A DNA stretch of 8,927 nt from Anaerolineales bacterium. Its GTDB lineage: Bacteria > Chloroflexota > Anaerolineae > Anaerolineales > DRMV01. The DNA lies in NCBI GenBank assembly GCA_015491595.1, contig WFVP01000374.1:1-8927 (forward strand). The letters run 5' to 3'. Of the stretch, positions 5,093-8,927 are shown piece by piece. The first letter of the stretch is position 1. Each line of letters opens with the position of its first letter. Position numbers and translations under genes: made by a program. The notes beneath the pieces are model-generated. The model had not been told where the DNA came from. It searched no databases and worked only from the letters and a program-made list of their open reading frames with translations.

Positions 5093-6397
5093 ATGCCTCA
5101 TGTGGCCATCATCGGCGCCGGATTCACCGGACTGGCCGCGGCCTACCGGCTGCGCCGGGCAGGCTGGCAGGTCACGGTCTACGAAGCCCGGGACAGGGCC
5201 GGGGGGCTGGCCGGGGGATTCCGGGACGACCGCTGGGACTGGTCCCTGGAATACTTCTACCACCACTGGTTCGCCTCGGACCGGCACATCCTGGGGTGGT
5301 TGAAGGAACTGGGCTTGCGGCACAGGGTACGCTTCCCCCGGCCCCTCACGGTGGTCTATCACCGCGGCCGGTTCTATCCCTTCGACTCGCCCCTCGCGCT
5401 GCTGCGCTTTCCGGGCCTGACCTGGCCGGACAAAATCCGCCTGGGCCTGGTGACGGCCTACCTGCGCCTCACGCCCCGGTGGCAATCCCTGGAGGGCAAG
5501 ACGGCCCACGAGTGGCTGCAGCGGGCCCTGGGCACCCGGGCCTACCGGGCCCTGTGGGAACCCCTGCTGGAAGGGAAGTTCGGCCCCTACTACCGGCAGG
5601 TGAACATGGCCTGGTTCTGGGCCCGCATCCACGCGCGCACCCCCCGGCTGGGGACGTACGAGGGCGGCTTCCAGGCCCTGGCCGACCAGTTGGTGGACCG
5701 CCTGCGGGCCCAGGGCGTGACCTTCCGCTTCCGCACCCGGGTGGAGCGGGTGTCCCCCCACGAGGGCCGGGGATGGACGGTGCGCACCACGACGGACGAG
5801 GCCCGGTACGACCGGGTTCTGGTCACCCTGGGGCCGCCCCAGGTGGCCCGCCTGGTCCCGGCCCTTCCCGAAGACGCGCGGCGGAAATGGGCCCAGGACC
5901 TGCCCTACCTGGGCGCGGTGACCCTGGTGCTGGCCCTGGACCGGGTCTTCAACCCCCAGGGCTTCTACTGGTACAACATCCCCAAGCGAGAGGGCTTCCC
6001 CTTCCTGATTCTGGTGGAACACACCCACTTCGTACCGCCCCGGCACTTCGGCGGCGACCACATCCTGTACGTGGGGGATTACGTGCCCCCGGACCATCCC
6101 TATCTCACCATGGAGCCCCAGGCCCTGCTGGAGCACTTCCTGCCGGGCCTGCGCCGGGTGCGCCCGGATTTCGACCTCGCGTGGGTGCGGCGGTTCTGGT
6201 GCTTCCGCACCGCTTACGCCCAGCCCGTGCCCCTGCTGCACCATTCCCGCCGCCTGCCGCCCACCCGCCTCCTCCCGGGCCTGTACTGGGCCTCCATGAG
6301 CCACGTCTACCCCTGGGACCGGGGCACCAACTACGCGGTGGAACTGGGCTTCCGGGTGGCGGGGGAGATGATGAACGATGCTATTATCTCATCATGA
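5093..6397 (+). CDS. FAD-dependent oxidoreductase, amine oxidase/protoporphyrinogen oxidase-like fold
   Basis: This 434-residue flavoprotein opens with the dinucleotide motif AIIGAGFTGLAAAYRL (G8, G10, G13), then VYEARDRAGGLAG with Glu31 for the FAD ribose and the R-x-G-G element at 35-38. The C-terminus has GLYWASMSHVYPWDRGTNYAVELG, the second FAD-contact region of the amine-oxidase superfamily, in which the chain folds back onto the flavin. The middle (LLEGKFGPYYRQVNMAWFWARI; YEGGFQALADQLVDRL) resembles uncharacterised relatives that often sit with glycan or isoprenoid genes. No membrane segment or signal peptide is evident. The start has AGGAGG at 5080-5085, seven bases upstream. The substrate is unknown: desaturation or oxidation of a lipid, carotenoid, porphyrin or sugar nucleotide is possible. 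It follows hisA across heptad element 3 and precedes the glpA-like unit by 63 bases, and nothing nearby fixes its role. Confidence 0.8.
   Translation: MPHVAIIGAGFTGLAAAYRLRRAGWQVTVYEARDRAGGLAGGFRDDRWDWSLEYFYHHWFASDRHILGWLKELGLRHRVRFPRPLTVVYHRGRFYPFDSPLALLRFPGLTWPDKIRLGLVTAYLRLTPRWQSLEGKTAHEWLQRALGTRAYRALWEPLLEGKFGPYYRQVNMAWFWARIHARTPRLGTYEGGFQALADQLVDRLRAQGVTFRFRTRVERVSPHEGRGWTVRTTTDEARYDRVLVTLGPPQVARLVPALPEDARRKWAQDLPYLGAVTLVLALDRVFNPQGFYWYNIPKREGFPFLILVEHTHFVPPRHFGGDHILYVGDYVPPDHPYLTMEPQALLEHFLPGLRRVRPDFDLAWVRRFWCFRTAYAQPVPLLHHSRRLPPTRLLPGLYWASMSHVYPWDRGTNYAVELGFRVAGEMMNDAIISS
6368..6395. promoter_or_regulatory. Inverted repeat upstream of the glpA-like operon
   Basis: ATGATGA (6368-6374) and TCATCAT (6389-6395) are perfect inverted copies separated by 14 bases. 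They overlap the last codons of the FAD oxidoreductase and lie just upstream of a TATACT box. The layout could be an operator, but two copies of a 7-mer of low complexity could also arise by coding chance. Confidence 0.25.
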
Positions 6398-6408
6398 CCG
6401 CCTCGTGT

Positions 6409-6414
6409 TATACT
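6409..6414 (+). promoter_or_regulatory. Possible -10 box for the glpA-like operon
   Basis: TATACT matches the -10 consensus at 5 of 6 and lies in the only AT-rich patch of the area, about 47 bases before the glpA-like start. No convincing -35 is present at 16-18 bases upstream, so either activation by a regulator or no promoter is possible. Confidence 0.35.
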
Positions 6415-6460
6415 CACCCATAACGCCATTCCGGGTGGGATGGCCCTTGAAGGGGTGAAC

Positions 6461-7651
6461 ATGTCCCGGGCATCCGATTTTCACGTGCTCATCATCGGGG
6501 GTGGGGCCACGGGCGCGGCCCTGGCTCACGACCTGGCCCTGCGGGGCTTTCGGGTCACCCTGGTGGAACGAGGGGAGGTAACCTCCGGCACCACAGGTCG
6601 GCACCATGGCCTGCTGCACAGCGGCGCCCGGTACGCGGTGCGGGACCCCGAATCGGCCCGGGAATGCATCGAGGAGAACTTCATCCTGCGGCGCATCGCG
6701 CCCGACAGTTTCGAGTTGAACGACGGGCTGTTCGTGGCCATCACCGAGGAGGACGAGGCCTACCTGGAACCCTTCCTGGAAGGCTGTGAGGCTTGTGGAA
6801 TTCCCACCCAGGTACTCACCCGGGAGCAGGCCCTCCAAATGGAACCCAACCTGAACCCCAAGGTGCGGGTGGCCGTGCGGGTGCCCGACGGTACCATGGA
6901 CGCCATGCGGCTGCCCCTGCGCTTCCTGGCCACGGCGTTGTCCAACGGCGCGGTGGTGCGGCCCTTCACCGAGGTGGTGGACCTGCTTCGCCGCAACGGA
7001 ACGGTGTACGGCGCACGCGTGCGCAACCACATCACCGGCAGGGAGGAAGACCTGCTCGCGGATGTGGTGGTCAACGCGGCGGGCCCCTGGGCCGGACGCA
7101 TCGCCGCCATGGCCGGGGTGGACGTGCCCGTGCGGCCTTCGCCCGGCGTCCTGGTCGCCGTGGAGGGGCGGTGGACGAACATGGTCATCAATCGCCTGCA
7201 CCCCGCAGGCGATGGGGACATCATCGTGCCCCAACGGGGCCTCTCCATCATCGGGACCACCTCGTGGGTGGTGGAGGACCCGGACCATCTGGACGTTCCC
7301 CCCGACCACGTGCGACGCATGTTCGAGAAGGGCGCGGAAATGGTGCCCGCGGTGGGCCGGGCCCGGCTGTGGGCCGCCTGGTCGGCCGCACGCCCCCTGG
7401 TGGGTTCCCGAGAAGCCTCCACCGGCCGGGAACTCAGCCGGACCTTCAAGTGTTTCGACCACGCCTCCGAAGGGGTGGAAGGCTTCGTGACCATCGTGGG
7501 GGGCAAGGCCACCACCGCGCGAGCCATGGCCGAAACCACTGCGGACGTGGTCTGCCGGAAAGTAGGCGTGTCGGCCCCCTGTCGTACCCGGGAGGTCACC
7601 CTGCTTCCCCACACGGCGTACTATGACCTGCTGACTACCCAGGGCTTTTGA
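6461..7651 (+). CDS. GlpA-like FAD-dependent glycerol-3-phosphate dehydrogenase, short form
   Basis: A 396-residue flavoprotein of the DAO/GlpA family, expected to oxidise sn-glycerol-3-phosphate to dihydroxyacetone phosphate and pass electrons to the quinone pool. LIIGGGATGAALAHDLALRG (10-29) binds FAD, and Glu36 follows in LVERGEV. SGTTGRHHGLLHSGARYAV (42-60) closely matches E. coli GlpA, as do the segments IEENFILRRIAP, VPDGTMDAMRL, VVVNAAGPWAG, LSIIGTTSW, ARPLVGS and TIVGGKATTARAMAE. E. coli GlpA is about 540 residues and ends in a Bfd-like [2Fe-2S] domain; this protein stops before it. ATG 6461, with AGGGG at 6451-6455, is chosen over ATG 6440, whose upstream spacing is poor. The SdhB-like gene follows after 19 bases, pointing to a GlpA-SdhB-SdhC complex rather than GlpABC. 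A related 2-hydroxyacid substrate is possible. Confidence 0.88.
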   Translation: MSRASDFHVLIIGGGATGAALAHDLALRGFRVTLVERGEVTSGTTGRHHGLLHSGARYAVRDPESARECIEENFILRRIAPDSFELNDGLFVAITEEDEAYLEPFLEGCEACGIPTQVLTREQALQMEPNLNPKVRVAVRVPDGTMDAMRLPLRFLATALSNGAVVRPFTEVVDLLRRNGTVYGARVRNHITGREEDLLADVVVNAAGPWAGRIAAMAGVDVPVRPSPGVLVAVEGRWTNMVINRLHPAGDGDIIVPQRGLSIIGTTSWVVEDPDHLDVPPDHVRRMFEKGAEMVPAVGRARLWAAWSAARPLVGSREASTGRELSRTFKCFDHASEGVEGFVTIVGGKATTARAMAETTADVVCRKVGVSAPCRTREVTLLPHTAYYDLLTTQGF

Positions 7652-7670
7652 AACCAAGGTGAGGGGAACC

Positions 7671-8393
7671 ATGCGCCGGAAGTTCCGTGTGTTCCGCTAC
7701 AAACCCGGGTGGTCCCGACACCGCTACGAGACCTACATGGTGGACCTGCCGGACACCGCCACGGTGCTGGAGGCCCTGATACGCATCCGTCGGGACCAGG
7801 CTCCTGACCTCACCCTCCGCCACTCCTGTCTCCATGGCTCCTGTGGCACGTGCGGCATGCGTATCAACGGCCGGGAACGCCTGGCCTGCCTGACCCCGGT
7901 CGCTGAACTGCCGGACCCCATCACGGTGGAGCCTCTGTACAACCTGGGGGTGGTGAGCGATTTGGTGGTGGATGTACCCGCCTTTTACGAGAAATTCACC
8001 CTGATTGAACGCCCCCTCCTGCGACGAAGCGAGGCTCCAGCCCAGGGAAGGCCGCCAGAAGGTATCCCGGCCTTTACCCGGCTGGAATCCTGCATCGAGT
8101 GTGGCCTGTGTCTCTCCGCCTGCCCGGTGGTGGCCACAGACCCCTACTACCTGGGTCCGGCGGCTCTGGCCGCGGCCTGGCGGTTGGTGGAAGAGCCCCG
8201 GGGCAAGGACCCGGCCGCAATCCTGGCTCTGGTCGACGACCCCCACGGCTGCTGGCGCTGCCACCTGGCCATGGAGTGTTCCGAGGTATGCCCGACGGGG
8301 GTGCATCCTGCTCAGGCCATTGTCTCCCTGCGGGCGACCCTGTCCGCTTCCCCCAAGATGCTATCCCAGGAGGAAAATCCTACCCATGCGTGA
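7671..8393 (+). CDS. Succinate dehydrogenase/fumarate reductase-type iron-sulfur subunit (SdhB family)
   Basis: This 240-residue electron-transfer subunit has the standard three clusters. HSCLHGSCGTCGMRINGRER with Cys53, Cys58, Cys61 and Cys73 is the plant-type [2Fe-2S] domain. CIECGLCLSACP (141-152) gives Cys141, 144 and 147 for [4Fe-4S] and Cys151 for [3Fe-4S]. RCHLAMECSEVCPTGVHP gives Cys197 and Cys203 for [3Fe-4S] and Cys207 for [4Fe-4S]. GPAALAAAWRL between them is also SdhB-like. An extra Cys194 is present. ATG 7671 with GAGGGG four bases before it is preferred over GTG 7659. The gene overlaps the SdhC-like start by 8 bases. In usual complexes this subunit links SdhA flavin to the membrane quinone site. 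Here the gene upstream is GlpA-like, so its flavin partner may be that protein. Assignment to family is firm; the partner is inferred. Confidence 0.93.
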   Translation: MRRKFRVFRYKPGWSRHRYETYMVDLPDTATVLEALIRIRRDQAPDLTLRHSCLHGSCGTCGMRINGRERLACLTPVAELPDPITVEPLYNLGVVSDLVVDVPAFYEKFTLIERPLLRRSEAPAQGRPPEGIPAFTRLESCIECGLCLSACPVVATDPYYLGPAALAAAWRLVEEPRGKDPAAILALVDDPHGCWRCHLAMECSEVCPTGVHPAQAIVSLRATLSASPKMLSQEENPTHA

Positions 8394-8784
8394 GACCCCT
8401 CCTTATTCCTGGCGTCCCGGTACCCGGGCCTGGTGGGACCCTCGGGGTCGGCGTCCCGGATACTGGGCCTTCGTCCTCCACCGTCTGACCGGAATCGGCT
8501 TAATTGCCTATCTCGTTCTCCACTTGTGGATGTTACGATTGTTGGCCCAGGGCCCGCAGGCCTGGGATGCCTTCATCCGGCTGGCCAAATCGCCGCTGTT
8601 CCTGGCATTGGATACGCTGCTTTTGGCCGGTTTGGTGTATCATGGCATCAACGGCTTGCGCCTCATCTGGGTGGGCCGGGGGCATCTCGGTCGCCACACC
8701 CACCGAGGCGCGTGGCTGACGTTCCTGCTTGCGGGCCTGTTGTGGCTTCTGGGAGTGGGAGCGTTGCTTTGGGCCGTGCGATGA
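8386..8784 (+). CDS. SdhC-type cytochrome b membrane anchor
   Basis: This 132-residue protein has three membrane segments at about 26-54, 69-96 and 109-131. The first contains LHRLTGIGLIAYLVLHLWML, with the family signature H-R-x-T-G (32-36) at the quinone site and His46. The second contains VYHGINGLRLIW, where His86 is the likely heme b ligand, equivalent to the HxxxGxR motif of SdhC. Arg-rich ends lie on the cytoplasmic side. ATG 8386 overlaps the end of the SdhB-like gene (CATGCGTGA), and AGGAGG at 8368-8373 lies 12 bases upstream, so translational coupling is expected. It would dock the iron-sulfur subunit and reduce quinone. A second anchor (SdhD) may be supplied by the next gene or be missing. 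Confidence 0.88.
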   Translation: MRETPPYSWRPGTRAWWDPRGRRPGYWAFVLHRLTGIGLIAYLVLHLWMLRLLAQGPQAWDAFIRLAKSPLFLALDTLLLAGLVYHGINGLRLIWVGRGHLGRHTHRGAWLTFLLAGLLWLLGVGALLWAVR

Positions 8785-8824
8785 GGTTCTCCCACATCAA
8801 ACGTCAAAAGCGGAGGTTGTGCCG

Positions 8825-8927
8825 ATGTCCGAAAATCCCCATCCCGAATTGAGGCCGGAGCCTTCCCCCGAACCTCAAATGGAAACCCAGGAGGCGCCCG
8901 AACCCTCACCCCCTTACGCCCGTGTCC
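8825..8927 (+). CDS. Start of an unidentified gene with a Pro/Glu-rich N-terminus, cut off by window edge
   Basis: Thirty-four codons are open from ATG 8825 to the right edge. GGAGGT at 8812-8817, seven bases before the ATG, gives a strong start, and the gene follows the SdhC-like stop by 40 bases. The visible N-terminus is dominated by Pro and Glu with no membrane segment or cofactor motif, like a flexible leader before a domain that begins outside the window. By position it could be a second membrane anchor (SdhD), a flavoprotein (SdhA or GlpB-like), or another subunit. No choice can be made from what is visible. Confidence 0.6.
   Translation, partial: MSENPHPELRPEPSPEPQMETQEAPEPSPPYARV

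Overview
The window is dense, high-GC bacterial DNA with mostly strong AGGAGG-type ribosome sites. It holds nine protein genes (two cut by the window edges) and one tRNA gene. The proteins are rich in Arg, Pro and Trp and poor in Lys, as in many GC-rich thermophiles. The ArgC-family protein looks like the LysW-dependent LysY type known from Thermus, and FAD/Fe-S respiratory genes are present. A thermophilic member of the Chloroflexota (Anaerolineae-like) or a comparable deep-branching bacterium fits, but this is inference; no marker in the window fixes the taxonomy.

Layout. Positions 1-1737 hold a leftward unit: a promoter near 1709-1737, a cyclase-family (PF04199-type) metal hydrolase, a heptad-repeat intergenic region, and a fumarylacetoacetate-hydrolase-family gene that runs off the left edge. 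Together they look like a small ring-opening/hydrolytic catabolic cassette. Positions 1800-1936 hold a tRNA-Leu(UAG) gene with a -10 box and a strong intrinsic terminator. Rightward from there come leuB, argC/lysY and hisA, a mixed leucine, arginine/lysine and histidine biosynthesis string. After them lies an FAD-dependent amine-oxidase-fold oxidoreductase. From 6409 a second rightward unit follows: a GlpA-like glycerol-3-phosphate dehydrogenase flavoprotein, an SdhB-type iron-sulfur subunit, an SdhC-type cytochrome b anchor, and the start of a further gene with a Pro/Glu-rich N-terminus. These probably make a membrane-bound, quinone-reducing flavoprotein complex.

Most unusual feature. Three intercistronic gaps (762-915, 3075-3151, 4944-5070) are almost filled by degenerate 7-bp repeats (CTGCCAT/GCAGATG type). 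Each array starts at, or within a few codons of, the upstream gene's stop codon and ends just before the Shine-Dalgarno of the downstream gene. All three present the same orientation to the downstream gene. Two of them are long inverted-arm structures around a short core sharing the octamer AATGGTCC. The first supplies no codons, while the third supplies the stop codon of hisA. These look like a family of non-coding heptad elements acting as, or tolerated as, operon-internal spacers.

Other points of interest are the swap of SdhA for a GlpA lacking its C-terminal [2Fe-2S] domain, and an in-frame palindrome in leuB that coincides exactly with an expanded loop of the protein.
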